DNA from: Mycolicibacterium sphagni
GTDB taxonomy: Bacteria; Actinomycetota; Actinomycetes; Mycobacteriales; Mycobacteriaceae
NCBI RefSeq assembly: GCF_013337765.1
Contig: NZ_VBSB01000003.1
Location: forward strand, 62,001-126,000
Length of the DNA: 64,000 nucleotides
Reading direction: 5' to 3'
Every line of letters begins with the position of its first letter. Position 1 is the stretch's first letter. The position numbers were made by a program, and so were the translations under genes. Below are positions 9,363 through 21,356 of this stretch, piece by piece. The notes under the pieces are model-generated. The model searched no databases. It saw only the letters and a list, made by a program, of their open reading frames with translations, and had not been told where the DNA came from.

Positions 9363-10258
9363 TTTCGGCGCGCCGAAGACGCCGTCGACGACTTCGGTTT
9401 CGGTTTACTGTCCGGTTTCGCGACCTTGGTGGCAGCGCGCTTGGACGCGCTGGCAGGCGCAGTGGGATCGGGGATGTCGACGGGCCGGTGGTAGGCCTTC
9501 TCGATGATCGGCCGCAGGGCGTTGTCCAACGCCGGCGCGAGCGGGCCGGCCCAGGCGACCAGCGGCAGCGTCTTGGTGGGCACCCACACATAGGTCACAT
9601 TGCCCGGCTGCCCATTCACCTCGGGCGTGAACCGGACGTTGTTCGGGTCCTCGAGATCGACCTGGCGGTAGTTCGTGTGAATCGAGAACATCCCGACGAC
9701 GGCATTGGCCACCGCGAGCAGGTTGCGCGGATCGTCCGGCCAGTCGGCCCACCCGTCGTATTGCCGGATGACCTCGGTGCCGGTGTAGGCGGTGTCGGGT
9801 GGCAGCCACGGATCGGTGGCGGTCTCGGTCTTGGCTCGCCTGCCCCCGTATGCGTTCTCGGGATTGCCGATCGACACCCAGGTCAGCCTCGACGGATCCG
9901 GAGCGCTCGACGGGTCGGCGGCAAAGCGGCGCAGATCGGAGTAGACGACCTGCCCGCCCTGGCTGTGCCCAAACAGAACGATTTGCTCGTCGTCGGGCAG
10001 GGCATCGATTGCCTGCACGACTTTCGCCGCACCCTGATCGGTGAACGCGCCACCCGGAAACGCGAAGTAGTCGACCGGCTGACAGTGGTTGGGCGACGTG
10101 CACAGGTCGCCCTGAAGCTGCAGCGGCGTGAAATGCCAGATGTGTTGCATCCCGACCAAGCCGCCCTCGAGCGTGAGAACGGTTGCCGCATTGCCCATCG
10201 GTGCCGACGCGATGAGTGCGGCGCTCATCAGCACGGCCAACCCTGCTTGTTTGAACAT
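9359..10258 (-). CDS. exported PE-PPE-domain serine hydrolase
   Basis: The 299-residue product has an N-terminal signal peptide (hydrophobic residues 5-24, AAT after) and an alpha/beta-hydrolase core of the PE-PPE domain type, with the nucleophile elbow G97-H-S99-Q-G-G. Family members act as esterases or lipases on cell-envelope or host lipids; the substrate here is unknown. It lacks any PE or PPE N-terminal domain. The last 40 residues form a lysine/alanine/serine-rich basic tail. Its 3' end runs into the hairpin shared with aldR. Confidence 0.85.
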   Translation of the reverse strand: MFKQAGLAVLMSAALIASAPMGNAATVLTLEGGLVGMQHIWHFTPLQLQGDLCTSPNHCQPVDYFAFPGGAFTDQGAAKVVQAIDALPDDEQIVLFGHSQGGQVVYSDLRRFAADPSSAPDPSRLTWVSIGNPENAYGGRRAKTETATDPWLPPDTAYTGTEVIRQYDGWADWPDDPRNLLAVANAVVGMFSIHTNYRQVDLEDPNNVRFTPEVNGQPGNVTYVWVPTKTLPLVAWAGPLAPALDNALRPIIEKAYHRPVDIPDPTAPASASKRAATKVAKPDSKPKPKSSTASSARRK

Positions 10259-10359
10259 CCCCCGACCTCCCCAATCGAGATCGTAGGACGTGGCGACCCG
10301 TGGTGGGATGTGTTTGCGGCACTGAGTTGAGGTGACTGGTGCGGCTCCGCCCGATCGCC

Positions 10360-10365
10360 TAGTTT
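10360..10365 (+). promoter_or_regulatory. possible -10 box for the WXG100-like operon
   Basis: TAGTTT lies 30 nt before the GTG at 10396, and AGGGAGGTGG sits just upstream of that start as a strong ribosome binding site. No convincing -35 element was seen. Confidence 0.35.
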
Positions 10366-10395
10366 TTTGTCAGCGCGGCAAAGGGAGGTGGACGA

Positions 10396-11763
10396 GTGGG
10401 TTTGTCGCTCGTGGATATTGAGCGGTGGGAACCGTCGGCCATCAACGCGGTCGCGAGTGCGGCTGACGGGCAGGGCAGGGCCACCAGAATGACTGCCGAC
10501 CAGCTCGGGGCGATCATCGACGGCATTCATTGGGACGGTAACGCCGCCGACGCGGCGCGTGCCGCGATGTGGCAGACCCGACAAGAGCTGTATTGCCACG
10601 CTGACAGCTATCAGTTTGTCGCCCAAGCGGCAACGAGAGCAGCCCCGCGAGTGGCTTCCATCAAGGAGGAGTTGCACGAGATCCAGGCCGAGGCGGCAGC
10701 CTGGGGCATCACGGTCGACACCGTGTCCGGCTCCGTGACGTGGTACATCTTCGCCGCGCAGTCAGTCGCCGAGCAGGCGATGGTGGAAGCGGCGGCCAAG
10801 GACATCGCGGCCCGGCTGGTACGGCTGAAACAGCGTGCCGACGAGATCGATGCCGAACTCGCCGCCGCCATCAGCGACGCCGGCCTTCAGGCTCTGGGTA
10901 TCGGACCGGATTTCCCGCAGTCGCCGGGATTTGGACTGCGAGCACACCGCCGTGACAACGAAATCGCCGCCTTCCATGAGGTTTTCGGCCGCGATCCGGC
11001 CACCGCCGCTGACTGGGACACCGCCGCGGCGCTCGATCCACACAGTTACGACACCAAGAACGCGGGGGTGCCGCCGCACATTGTGGTTGGACGAATACGG
11101 CCCGTGCCCGGCCAGGGAGTCGTGCGTGGCAATCTGTTCATCCCCGGCGACACGGCGTGGACCCCGTCCGGCGACAACCTCGGCGACGGAAGGGCTTTCG
11201 ACCCGTCGGCTGGTCCCGAGGAGTCAAGGGTGTCCATTTACGTGGATTACGAGAACGGACTCGTCGTCGCCCGGCAGAACCCATCGGTGATGAACGGCCA
11301 GGCGAAGACGGGAACACCGGATGTGCGCGTGAGTCAGAACCCCAATGGCTCGGTACTGATCGACTATCGCGCAGCCGATCCGTTCTCGCCGGGCGGCGAA
11401 GAACTCGCGAAGTCCAGCCCATGGAATGTCAACGGCCGACTCGTGATCAAACCGACGGATGCCGGACCCAGCGCGGGCGGACTTATTTCCGACTTCCCGG
11501 CGATCGAGATCTACAACGACCGCGCAGGCATGACCACTCCCGTCGCCGGCATCGTGCCACGCAACATCGGGCCTGAAGGGCCGCTCGTCGGACTGCCGTT
11601 TACTCAGCAGATCGGGCCCGGGCTGATGGGTGAATTCGCCGATGACGCCTCGGGGCGCTACGTGCCCGCACCCGTCGCCCCGCTCCTGCCGATCGGCACG
11701 CTTTACCCGTCGGTCGAACTGGGGCCGATCGACGAACACGTCCGGGTGCCGGTCGGAAAATGA
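10396..11763 (+). CDS. WXG100-like N-terminal domain protein with unknown C-terminal domain
   Basis: The 455-residue product begins with a helical region (residues 1-165) carrying W46-D-G48 between two helices and a long coiled-coil-like stretch, as in WXG100/ESX-associated proteins and reminiscent of the mycobacterial Rv0025/Rv0026/Rv0739 group. Y66-x3-D70 resembles the type VII YxxxD/E signal but is closer to WxG than usual. Residues about 200-455 look beta-rich and match no family I know. A very good GGGAGGT site precedes the GTG. The stop overlaps the next gene (ATGA). A secreted effector is possible but unproven. Confidence 0.7.
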   Translation: MGLSLVDIERWEPSAINAVASAADGQGRATRMTADQLGAIIDGIHWDGNAADAARAAMWQTRQELYCHADSYQFVAQAATRAAPRVASIKEELHEIQAEAAAWGITVDTVSGSVTWYIFAAQSVAEQAMVEAAAKDIAARLVRLKQRADEIDAELAAAISDAGLQALGIGPDFPQSPGFGLRAHRRDNEIAAFHEVFGRDPATAADWDTAAALDPHSYDTKNAGVPPHIVVGRIRPVPGQGVVRGNLFIPGDTAWTPSGDNLGDGRAFDPSAGPEESRVSIYVDYENGLVVARQNPSVMNGQAKTGTPDVRVSQNPNGSVLIDYRAADPFSPGGEELAKSSPWNVNGRLVIKPTDAGPSAGGLISDFPAIEIYNDRAGMTTPVAGIVPRNIGPEGPLVGLPFTQQIGPGLMGEFADDASGRYVPAPVAPLLPIGTLYPSVELGPIDEHVRVPVGK

Positions 11764-12097
11764 ACCCTAGGATGGTGGTGATGTCGGGCGACGAATACGG
11801 AATCCGAAGCAGGCTGGCCGTTTTCTGGGGCGCTGTTTTCGGCGGGTTCTTTTCCGGGATGTTGTTCGTGGTGGTGATGGCGTACCGAAGCGAGACCGCC
11901 GCCCATCCGCTCGTCCCGCCAGTCGGATTGTTCATCGTGATCGTCATCAGTGGTCTGATGGTTCTCGGCGGGTCGTGGTTGCTCTTCGTGTCGGGGACCG
12001 CTGGACGTACTTTTGGTGTTGCCCTGATCGTCTGCGCACTGTCCCCGTGGATTGTGTTCGGCACGGTCGCGATTCAGTCCTGGCTGTGGCGGCTGTG

Positions 12098-12098
<1 letters not shown>
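11760..12098 (+). CDS. small integral membrane protein
   Basis: The 112-residue product has three hydrophobic segments (about residues 18-42, 51-78 and 83-107) and no recognised domain. It starts at ATG 11760, overlapping the WXG100-like gene by 4 nt, and its stop shares a base with the next ATG. Such tight coupling suggests that it acts together with the upstream protein, for example as a membrane partner or protective factor. Function is unknown. Confidence 0.7.
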
Positions 12099-13606
<1,508 letters not shown>

Positions 13607-13610
<4 letters not shown>

Positions 13611-14065
13611 AGCGCCTGTTGATCGTGCACCACACGCCGTCGCCGCACTGCCAGGAGATGTTCGAGGCAGTGCTCGCCGGGGCCACCGATCCCGAGATCG
13701 AGGGGGTCGAGGTGGTGCGCAGGCCGGCACTGACGGTCTCGCCGGTCGAGATGCTGGAGGTCGACGGCTACCTACTGGGCACACCCGCCAACCTCGGCTA
13801 CATCAGCGGCGCGCTCAAGCACGCCTTCGACCAGTCCTACTACCAGCTACTGGACTCCACCCGCGGCCGGCCGTTCGGTGTCTACCTGCATGGCAACGAA
13901 GGCACCGAGGGGGCTCAGCGTGCCATCGACGGCATCACCGCCGGGCTGGGCTGGGTGCGGGCAGCGGACAACGTCGTGGTGATGGGCAAGCCGGCCAAGG
14001 CGGATGTCGAGGAATGCTGGAACCTTGGTGCCACCCTCGCGGCGACATTGATGGCGCAGCCTTGA
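13607..14065 (+). CDS. flavodoxin-like / FMN-reductase-fold protein (Rv2771c-like)
   Basis: The 152-residue product begins MKRLLIVHHTPSPH, a flavodoxin-like phosphate-loop strand. It continues with a GYLLGTPANLGYISGALKHAFD segment typical of NADPH-dependent FMN reductase relatives. ATG 13607 overlaps the previous stop. It ends the dapB-led operon, and a hairpin lies about 55 nt downstream. The redox partner is unknown. Confidence 0.78.
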
Positions 14066-14120
14066 ACAAGGCCCGGCGGCAGGGAAAGTCCAGTCTCTGT
14101 CGAGGATTGCCGGCCAACGT

Positions 14121-14142
14121 CGCTAACGCGCCGGCGTTGGCG
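14121..14142 (+). terminator. hairpin after the dapB operon
   Basis: CGCTAACGC (14121-14129) pairs with GCGTTGGCG (14134-14142), 9 bp with one G.U, around a GCCG loop. No U-tract follows. It lies in the 226-bp gap before the next gene, where I see no coding sequence. Confidence 0.5.
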
Positions 14143-14291
14143 CGGGCGTTGTCACTCTGCAAACGTATCGCTGGGATCGGTGTCGCCCTCCGGTCGTGAT
14201 CGGCTCGCCCAGCCAAAATCCGTCATTCCGCCTGCGGTCGGCCCTACGGTCAGTGGGAACGACAACCGCGTTCCGAACGAAGTGAGGCGCC

Positions 14292-14750
14292 ATGGGAATC
14301 GCTGATATTGCGCTGGGGGCAGCTCCGATCGCCGGTGGCGCGCTGCTGGGTGTCGCCGCGGGCAATCTGAGGGGACCCGATGTTCGGGGTGCGATCAAGG
14401 ACGATATCGAGCTGCTCGACAAGATCCCGGAGGAGAACGTCGCGCTGCGCGCGGCACTGCGCAAGAGCATCGACGAGCGCATCGTCGACCTCATCACCGC
14501 CACCGAGAAAAGCCGCGAACTGCGCGAGATCGCCGCGTCCTACAAGGGCAACTGGCGCGACATCGTGGTCTTCGTGTGTGCGGTCCTGTTCACCATCGTC
14601 TGGTGGAATGTGCCGCACAGCCGCAGCAACTGGCTGATGATGTTCATCATCCTGATCGTGCTGTCGGGCATCGTCGCGGTCTACGCCTCTCGCGGCGTCA
14701 TCCGCGCGATGGCCAGCCTGCGTCGAAGCCACCACCACGAGGAAGCCTAG
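14292..14750 (+). CDS. two-TM membrane protein
   Basis: The 152-residue product has a glycine/alanine-rich N-terminus, a charged helical middle (residues 35-90) and two transmembrane helices (about residues 93-110 and 115-134). It ends in a basic, histidine-containing tail. GAGG stands just upstream of the ATG. No domain is recognised. Its stop overlaps that of the convergent hydrolase gene in a CTAG tetramer. Confidence 0.7.
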   Translation: MGIADIALGAAPIAGGALLGVAAGNLRGPDVRGAIKDDIELLDKIPEENVALRAALRKSIDERIVDLITATEKSRELREIAASYKGNWRDIVVFVCAVLFTIVWWNVPHSRSNWLMMFIILIVLSGIVAVYASRGVIRAMASLRRSHHHEEA

Positions 14751-15487
14751 GCGGGCAAGTGAGCCCCGAAAAAGTCCCTCATCGCGTCCCAGTGCCGTTG
14801 TGCGGCGGCCTTGTCGTACGGCGGATTATCGGGCACCGCGAAACCGTGCGCGGCTGAATACCACTCGATGGTGTGCTCGACCCCGGCATCGGTCAGTGCC
14901 TTGTCCAGGGTTTCGGCGTCGGCGGCCGTGAACGATGCGTCGTCCTGCGCCCCGCCGACGTAGACCGTGGCGCCGATCTTGTCGGCCAGCAGATGCGGAC
15001 TCGCCGAGTCGTCGGAGGCCAGTCCGCCGCCGTGGAACGACATGGCCGCCGCGACCCGCTCAGGCACCAGGCCGGCGACGATCAGCGAGGTGCGGCCGCC
15101 CATGCAGTAGCCGGTGGTGCCGAACTTCTCGCCGCTGACCTCGGGCCGAGCCGCCAGGTAATCGAAGAACGCGCGGGCGTCGGCTGCCGTCGCGTCGGGG
15201 GTGACACTGCCGATCATCGAGAACAGCCGCTGCCGCTCGGCCCCGTCACCGAACACGGTCGCCATGTCGAACGGTGCCCAGTCGCCGCTGCGGTAGTACA
15301 CATCGGGCACCAGCACCACGTAGCCAAGGCCCGCCAGCCGGGCTGCCATGTCGACGAACGTCGCACGGGTGCCGCCCGCGTCGGGATACATGATCACCGC
15401 GGGCCACGGACCTTGCCCCTCGGGGACGGCCAGGGTGACCGGACAGGTGCCATCAGCGGTGGTGACGGTGTCAGAGATGGTCGGCAT
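14747..15487 (-). CDS. dienelactone hydrolase family protein
   Basis: The 246-residue alpha/beta hydrolase has the nucleophile motif G-Y-C128-M-G-G, the acid in the GAQDD segment near residue 177 and the histidine in SAAHGFA near residue 210, the Cys-Asp-His triad of dienelactone hydrolases. ATG 15487 ([13 protein letters not shown]) is chosen over upstream in-frame starts because it aligns with the family N-terminus. It is divergent from thyA and matches Rv2765. The natural substrate is unknown. Confidence 0.88.
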   Translation of the reverse strand: MPTISDTVTTADGTCPVTLAVPEGQGPWPAVIMYPDAGGTRATFVDMAARLAGLGYVVLVPDVYYRSGDWAPFDMATVFGDGAERQRLFSMIGSVTPDATAADARAFFDYLAARPEVSGEKFGTTGYCMGGRTSLIVAGLVPERVAAAMSFHGGGLASDDSASPHLLADKIGATVYVGGAQDDASFTAADAETLDKALTDAGVEHTIEWYSAAHGFAVPDNPPYDKAAAQRHWDAMRDFFGAHLPA

Positions 15488-15517
15488 GGCTTCGTTTGTA
15501 CTCTCCACTACCGGACG

Positions 15518-15523
15518 TAAGCT
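15518..15523 (+). promoter_or_regulatory. -10 box of thyA, leaderless
   Basis: TAAGCT ends 7 nt before the GTG at 15531. The divergent hydrolase starts only 43 bp away. Confidence 0.55.
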
Positions 15524-15530
15524 GAGCGGC

Positions 15531-16331
15531 GTGCCGATCGCCACGCCGTACGAGGATCTCCTGCGACTTGTGCACGAAGTGGGCACCCCGAAATCCGATC
15601 GCACCGGCACCGGCACCCGCAGCCTGTTCGGTCATCAGCTGCGCTACGACCTGTCGGTCGGCTTCCCGTTGATCACCACCAAGAAGGTGCATCTGAAGTC
15701 CATCGTCTATGAACTGCTGTGGTTCCTGCGTGGCGACTCCAATGTCGCCTGGCTGCAGCAGCACGGAGTCACGATCTGGGACGAATGGGCCTCTCCCACC
15801 GGCGATCTCGGCCCGGTCTACGGCGTCCAGTGGAGATCCTGGCCGACACCGTCGGGCGAGCACATCGACCAGATCAGCGCGTCGCTCGAATTGCTGAAGC
15901 GCGACCCCGACTCTCGTCGCAACATCGTGTCGGCATGGAACGTCGGGGAGATCCCGCAGATGGCACTGCCGCCGTGTCACGCGTTCTTTCAGTTCTATGT
16001 CGCCGACGGACGGCTGAGCTGCCAGCTCTACCAGCGCAGCGCCGACCTGTTCCTGGGTGTTCCGTTCAACATCGCCAGCTACGCGCTGCTCACCCACATG
16101 ATGGCCGCCCAGGCCGGACTGGACGTGGGGGAGTTCGTCTGGACCGGTGGTGACTGCCACATCTACGACAACCACGTCGAGCAGGTCACCGAGCAGCTCA
16201 GCCGTGACCCGCGTCCGTACCCGGAACTGATTCTCGCTCAGCGTGATTCGATCTTCGACTACACCTATGAGGACGTCGAGATCCGCAACTACCATCCGCA
16301 TCCGGCGATCAAAGCGCCGGTTGCGGTATGA
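15531..16331 (+). CDS. thyA: thymidylate synthase ThyA
   Basis: ThyA methylates dUMP to dTMP with 5,10-methylenetetrahydrofolate, yielding dihydrofolate. The 266-residue product has the [14 protein letters not shown]-terminal segment, RR-NIVSAWN and the catalytic C149 in [14 protein letters not shown] 15531 gives [11 protein letters not shown], three residues longer than the M. tuberculosis enzyme, and sits 7 nt after a -10 box. dfrA overlaps by 4 nt and recycles the dihydrofolate made here. Confidence 0.97.
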   Translation: MPIATPYEDLLRLVHEVGTPKSDRTGTGTRSLFGHQLRYDLSVGFPLITTKKVHLKSIVYELLWFLRGDSNVAWLQQHGVTIWDEWASPTGDLGPVYGVQWRSWPTPSGEHIDQISASLELLKRDPDSRRNIVSAWNVGEIPQMALPPCHAFFQFYVADGRLSCQLYQRSADLFLGVPFNIASYALLTHMMAAQAGLDVGEFVWTGGDCHIYDNHVEQVTEQLSRDPRPYPELILAQRDSIFDYTYEDVEIRNYHPHPAIKAPVAV

Positions 16332-16807
16332 GTGTTGGCCTGATCTGGGCGCAGTCGACCTCAGGCATCATCGGCCGTAATGGCGGCATTCCGTGGCGGC
16401 TTCCTGAGGACCTGGCGCGCTTCAAGGACCTCACGATGGGGCACACCGTCGTGATGGGCCGACGCACCTGGGAATCGCTGCCGGCGTCGGTGCGGCCACT
16501 GCCGGGGCGAAAAAATGTCGTACTCACCCGGCAAGCTGACTACATGGCTGACGGAGCGACCGTGATAGGCGCACTGGACGAGGTGCGCGAGGACAACGCC
16601 TGGGTGATCGGCGGGGCGGAGATCTACCACCTGGCTCTACCCCTGGCGACCCACTGCGAGGTGACCGAGGTCGAGATCGACCTGCGCCTCGAGGACGACG
16701 ACGCCCTGGCCCCGCTTCTCGACGAATCCTGGGTAGGCACCTCGGAGGATTGGCAGACCAGCACCTCAGGGCTGCGCTACCGGTTCCACCGTTACCTGCG
16801 GGCATGA
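16328..16807 (+). CDS. dfrA: dihydrofolate reductase
   Basis: DHFR reduces dihydrofolate with NADPH and is the target of trimethoprim-type drugs. The 159-residue product shows [29 protein letters not shown] with the catalytic acidic residue in the PEDL segment, the cofactor-binding [12 protein letters not shown] and the WVIGGAEIY motif. ATGA overlap with thyA indicates coupled translation, and its own stop overlaps the following gene. Confidence 0.97.
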   Translation: MSVGLIWAQSTSGIIGRNGGIPWRLPEDLARFKDLTMGHTVVMGRRTWESLPASVRPLPGRKNVVLTRQADYMADGATVIGALDEVREDNAWVIGGAEIYHLALPLATHCEVTEVEIDLRLEDDDALAPLLDESWVGTSEDWQTSTSGLRYRFHRYLRA

Positions 16808-18012
16808 CGCGGCTGTCCACCGATCAGGCCCGCCGCGTTGCCGTTTCGGCGCAGGGCCTGGCCGAGCCCCAGCCGCGCGGGGCTGTCACCCGCGCGCACC
16901 TGCGCCGGCTGATCAGCCGCATCCAGGTGCTGCAACTCGACTCGGTGTCGGTCGCGGTGCGCGCCCACTACGCCCCGGTGTTCAGCCGGCTCGGCCCCTA
17001 CGACCGCGACGTGCTCGACGGCGCGGCATGGAGCCACAGCGCCCGGTCGCCGCGGCTGCTGGTGGAGTACTGGGCCCATGAGGCCGCACTGATGGCGGTC
17101 GAGGATTGGCCGCTATTGCGTTGGCGCATGCGGGAATACACCCACGGCCGCTGGGGCACCGAGATCGTCAGGAAGAACCCGAAATTGGCCGAGAACATTC
17201 TGGCCACCGTCGCCGAACACGGCCCGAGCACCGCGGGCCAGATCGAGGCGTACATGGAATCCGAGCCGCGTGGGCGCAAGGGCCCGTGGTGGGACCGCAG
17301 TGACACCAAGTGGGTGGCCGAAGCGCTGTTCGCCTCCGGAGCGCTGACCACGGCGACCCGGGTCGGCTTCGCGCGGCACTACGACCTCAGTGAGCGGGTG
17401 CTGCCGCCCGAGGTGTTCGCGCGTGACATCGACGACGGCGAGGCCGTCCGGGAGCTGGTGCTGCGCGCTGCGGGCGCGCTCGGGGTGGCTACCGAACCCG
17501 ATCTGCGCGACTACTTCCGGCTGAATCCGAAGCAGAGCAAGCCCGCGGTCGCCGCCTTGGTCGCTGAGGGTGAGCTGGAGGAGGTCGAGGTCGACGGCTG
17601 GTCGGCTCCGGCGTACCTTCGCGCCGGGCAGACGGTGCCCCGGGTGGATCGCGGCACGGCGCTGCTGTGCCCGTTCGACCCGCTGATCTTCTTCCGCCCG
17701 CGGGTGGAGCGCCTGTTCGAATTCCATTACCGCATCGAGATTTACACGCCCCAACCCAAGCGCCAGTTCGGGTATTACGTGTGGCCGTTCCTGCTCGACG
17801 GACGGCTGGTCGGGCGCGTCGATCTCAAGGCCGAGCGGACCAGCGATGCGCTGAACGTGGTCGGGGCGTTCGTCGAGCCGGGCCAGGAGCCGGCGGTGGT
17901 CGCACCGCGGCTGGCCACCGAACTCCAGACGATGGCGTCCTGGCTGGGGCTCGGCCGTGTCACGGTCGGTCGCCGCGGTGAGCTGGCTCCCCTGCTGCGC
18001 AAGGTGGTGTGA
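16804..18012 (+). CDS. winged-helix DNA glycosylase, AlkX/YcaQ family
   Basis: The 402-residue product belongs to the HTH_42 family, whose characterised members (AlkZ, YcaQ/AlkX) excise alkylated or crosslinked bases. It has the catalytic Q44-L-D46 motif, the Q-phi-D version typical of AlkX-type rather than AlkZ-type enzymes, followed by winged-helix repeats. ATG 16804 overlaps the dfrA stop, so it sits in the thyA-dfrA operon, linking nucleotide supply with repair. The next gene converges 9 bp away. Confidence 0.88.
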   Translation: MTRLSTDQARRVAVSAQGLAEPQPRGAVTRAHLRRLISRIQVLQLDSVSVAVRAHYAPVFSRLGPYDRDVLDGAAWSHSARSPRLLVEYWAHEAALMAVEDWPLLRWRMREYTHGRWGTEIVRKNPKLAENILATVAEHGPSTAGQIEAYMESEPRGRKGPWWDRSDTKWVAEALFASGALTTATRVGFARHYDLSERVLPPEVFARDIDDGEAVRELVLRAAGALGVATEPDLRDYFRLNPKQSKPAVAALVAEGELEEVEVDGWSAPAYLRAGQTVPRVDRGTALLCPFDPLIFFRPRVERLFEFHYRIEIYTPQPKRQFGYYVWPFLLDGRLVGRVDLKAERTSDALNVVGAFVEPGQEPAVVAPRLATELQTMASWLGLGRVTVGRRGELAPLLRKVV

Positions 18013-18021
18013 GCGAGGCCG

Positions 18022-19584
18022 TCACGCGAAGCGGGCGGCGAGACTTTTCTTGTCGATCTTCTCGCCGGCGAGCGTCGGGAGCGCCGTGGTGCTGATATGC
18101 CAGCGGGTCGGGACGGCGAAGTAGGCCAGCGCGTCGATCACGTGAGCGCGCAGTTCCGCCTCCGTCGGTGCGGTATCGCCGTCGCGGTGGACGATCACGG
18201 CAGCGAGTTCCTCGCCAAGGTCGGGGTGGGGGAGCCCGATGGCGGCCACCTCGACGACCGCCGGGTGGGTCGACAGGGCGGCTTCCACCTGGCCGCAACT
18301 GATGTTCTCGCCACCCCGGATGACGATGTCTTTCGCGCGACCGTCGATGAACAGATAACCCTCGCCGTTGAGGTGGCCGAGGTCGCCGGTGTGCAGCCAA
18401 CCGTCGTCGTCGAGGGTTCCGTCGTCCACTCCGACATAGCCGTTCATCACCGTTGGTGAGCGCGCCAGGATTTCCCCGATGCCGTCGGCGTCGGGCCGGT
18501 CGATACGTAGTTCCACGACCGGATAGGGCCGGCCGACGGTGCCGGGGTGCTTGTCCAAGTCGGGACTTGTTGCGGCCGTGAGGAATCCGCCGGCTTCGGT
18601 CATGCCCCAGGTGTTGCCGAGTCCTCGACGGCCGAGTTGGGGCAGCCGGACGCGCAGCCGGTCGAGCAGCGCGGTGGGTACGGCTGATCCGCCGAGCGGG
18701 AATGAGCGCAACGTCGACAGGTCGAACGTGTCGAAGTCAGGGTGCTCGAGCACCCTGATCGCCATCGTGGGGACGCCGCCCCAATTGTGCACACCCTCGC
18801 GTTCGATCAATTCGAGTGCCTGGCGGGCGTCGAACCGCCCTTCGGGGATCACGATCCGGCCGCCGGTGAGGTAGTTGCTCAACAGGTTCGACAGCCCACC
18901 GACGTGGAACATCGGGGTGCTTGCCAGTGCGACCGATTGCGGGGCATCAGGCTGCTGCTGGTGCGGCAGCCGCTTCGTCCGGGCCAGCAGGTTGTGCTGG
19001 TTGGCGATGACGGCGCGCCGGGACAGTGCGACCGCCTTCGGCAGGCCTGAACTTCCCGACGTGAACAGGATCGCCGACGTCGCATCGGGATCGGTGACTT
19101 CCTCCGAGCCGACGGCCTCCGCCCCGTGCCGATCGCCGGTGAATCGGGCGATGTCCCGTGCCCTCTCTGGCGCAACGCCGTCCAGTGACGTGTCGGTCAG
19201 GATGAGCTGCGGGTCGAGAAGACCGATCGCGTGCTCGAGTTCGGCCTGGCGCCACCAGCGATTGGCGAGCACCGGGACGGCGCCGCTCAGCCAGCTCGAC
19301 CACAAGGCGACGACCCAATTCGGGGTGTTGTACGCGTACAGCATGATCCGGTCGCCGGTCTGCACACCCTCGTCACGTAGGGCGGTGACTCCGGTGCTCA
19401 CCGCTTCGGCGAAGGCGGCGAACGTCATGCGCCGCGCGCCGTGAACCAGAAACGTGCGGTCGGCCCAGCGCTGCGATTCGGCGAAGATGCTCGCGAATGT
19501 CGTTGGCCGAGGCGCGTACTGCAGGCCGCGGTGACCGGCATAGTCCGACGCCTCGACATCGGTTCCCCACAGCACGTCGGGCAT
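18022..19584 (-). CDS. acyl-CoA synthetase (AMP-binding, FadD-like)
   Basis: The 520-residue ANL-superfamily enzyme activates a carboxylic acid to its CoA thioester through an acyl-adenylate. Visible motifs are the phosphate loop SAILFTSGSSGLPKAV (about 165-180), NTWGMTEAGGF, the DDGWLHTGDLG hinge region and the C-terminal GEKIDKKSL lysine. Start ATG 19584 gives MPDVLWGTD. The acid substrate cannot be predicted. The gene converges on the glycosylase and lies head to head with thyX, 67 bp apart. Confidence 0.9.
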   Translation of the reverse strand: MPDVLWGTDVEASDYAGHRGLQYAPRPTTFASIFAESQRWADRTFLVHGARRMTFAAFAEAVSTGVTALRDEGVQTGDRIMLYAYNTPNWVVALWSSWLSGAVPVLANRWWRQAELEHAIGLLDPQLILTDTSLDGVAPERARDIARFTGDRHGAEAVGSEEVTDPDATSAILFTSGSSGLPKAVALSRRAVIANQHNLLARTKRLPHQQQPDAPQSVALASTPMFHVGGLSNLLSNYLTGGRIVIPEGRFDARQALELIEREGVHNWGGVPTMAIRVLEHPDFDTFDLSTLRSFPLGGSAVPTALLDRLRVRLPQLGRRGLGNTWGMTEAGGFLTAATSPDLDKHPGTVGRPYPVVELRIDRPDADGIGEILARSPTVMNGYVGVDDGTLDDDGWLHTGDLGHLNGEGYLFIDGRAKDIVIRGGENISCGQVEAALSTHPAVVEVAAIGLPHPDLGEELAAVIVHRDGDTAPTEAELRAHVIDALAYFAVPTRWHISTTALPTLAGEKIDKKSLAARFA

Positions 19585-19639
19585 GTGACTCCTTGATGAT
19601 CGCGATCGCCTGGTTCAGGATCCCATCGTGCTCGGGCGC

Positions 19640-19645
19640 TAAGGT
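19640..19645 (+). promoter_or_regulatory. -10 box of thyX, leaderless
   Basis: TAAGGT ends 6 nt before the GTG at 19652, with no ribosome binding site. Confidence 0.6.
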
Positions 19646-19651
19646 GAGCCC

Positions 19652-20404
19652 GTGGCCGAGACCGCGCCGCTGCGCGTGCAGCTGATCGCCAAGACCGAGT
19701 TCCTGGCGCCCGCCGACGTGCCGTGGAGCACCGACGCCGACGGCGGCCAGGCACTGGTCGAGTTCGCCGGCCGGGCCTGCTATCAGAGCTGGTCCAAGCC
19801 AAATCCCCGGACGGCCACCAACGCGTCGTACCTCAAACACATCATCGACGTCGGGCACTTCTCGGTGCTCGAGCACGCGTCGGTGTCGTTCTACATCACC
19901 GGCATCTCCCGGTCCTGCACGCACGAGCTGATCCGGCACCGGCACTTCTCGTACTCCCAGCTGTCGCAGCGGTACGTGCCGGAGAACGACGCCCAGGTGG
20001 TCGTGCCGCCCGGGCTGGAGGACGACCCGGAACTGCGCCAGATCCTCCTCGAGGCCGCCGACGCCAGCCGCGCCGCCTACCTGGAGCTGCTGACCCGGCT
20101 GGAAGCCAAATTCGCGGACCAGCCGAACGCCGTGCTGCGGCGCAAACAGGCCCGTCAGGCGGCGCGCGCGGTGCTGCCCAACGACACCGAGACCCGCATC
20201 GTGGTCACTGGCAACTACCGGGCCTGGCGGCATTTCATCGCCATGCGGGCCAGCGAACACGCCGACGTGGAGATCCGCCGGCTGGCGATCGTCTGCCTGC
20301 GTCAACTCACAGATATCGCTCCTGCCGTCTTCGCCGACTTCCAGATCAGCGAACTTGCCGACGGCACGGAGGTGGCGACCTCCCCGCTGGCTACGGAGGC
20401 CTGA
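19652..20404 (+). CDS. thyX: flavin-dependent thymidylate synthase ThyX
   Basis: ThyX makes dTMP using FADH2 and methylenetetrahydrofolate and, unlike ThyA, releases tetrahydrofolate. The 250-residue product carries the defining RHR-x7-SQR motif at residues 95-107. The GTG start is leaderless by position. It precedes dapA by 24 nt, the same order as Rv2754c-Rv2753c. Both ThyA and ThyX are therefore encoded in this window. Confidence 0.97.
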   Translation: MAETAPLRVQLIAKTEFLAPADVPWSTDADGGQALVEFAGRACYQSWSKPNPRTATNASYLKHIIDVGHFSVLEHASVSFYITGISRSCTHELIRHRHFSYSQLSQRYVPENDAQVVVPPGLEDDPELRQILLEAADASRAAYLELLTRLEAKFADQPNAVLRRKQARQAARAVLPNDTETRIVVTGNYRAWRHFIAMRASEHADVEIRRLAIVCLRQLTDIAPAVFADFQISELADGTEVATSPLATEA

Positions 20405-20414
20405 CGCAAGCGGG

Positions 20415-20420
20415 TAATCT
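20415..20420 (+). promoter_or_regulatory. -10 box of dapA
   Basis: TAATCT ends 8 nt before the GTG at 20429, giving a leaderless or 1-2 nt leader transcript. Confidence 0.45.
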
Positions 20421-20422
20421 AG

Positions 20423-21331
<909 letters not shown>

Positions 21332-21356
21332 CGATGTCGTCGGCCGGGCGACTCCG

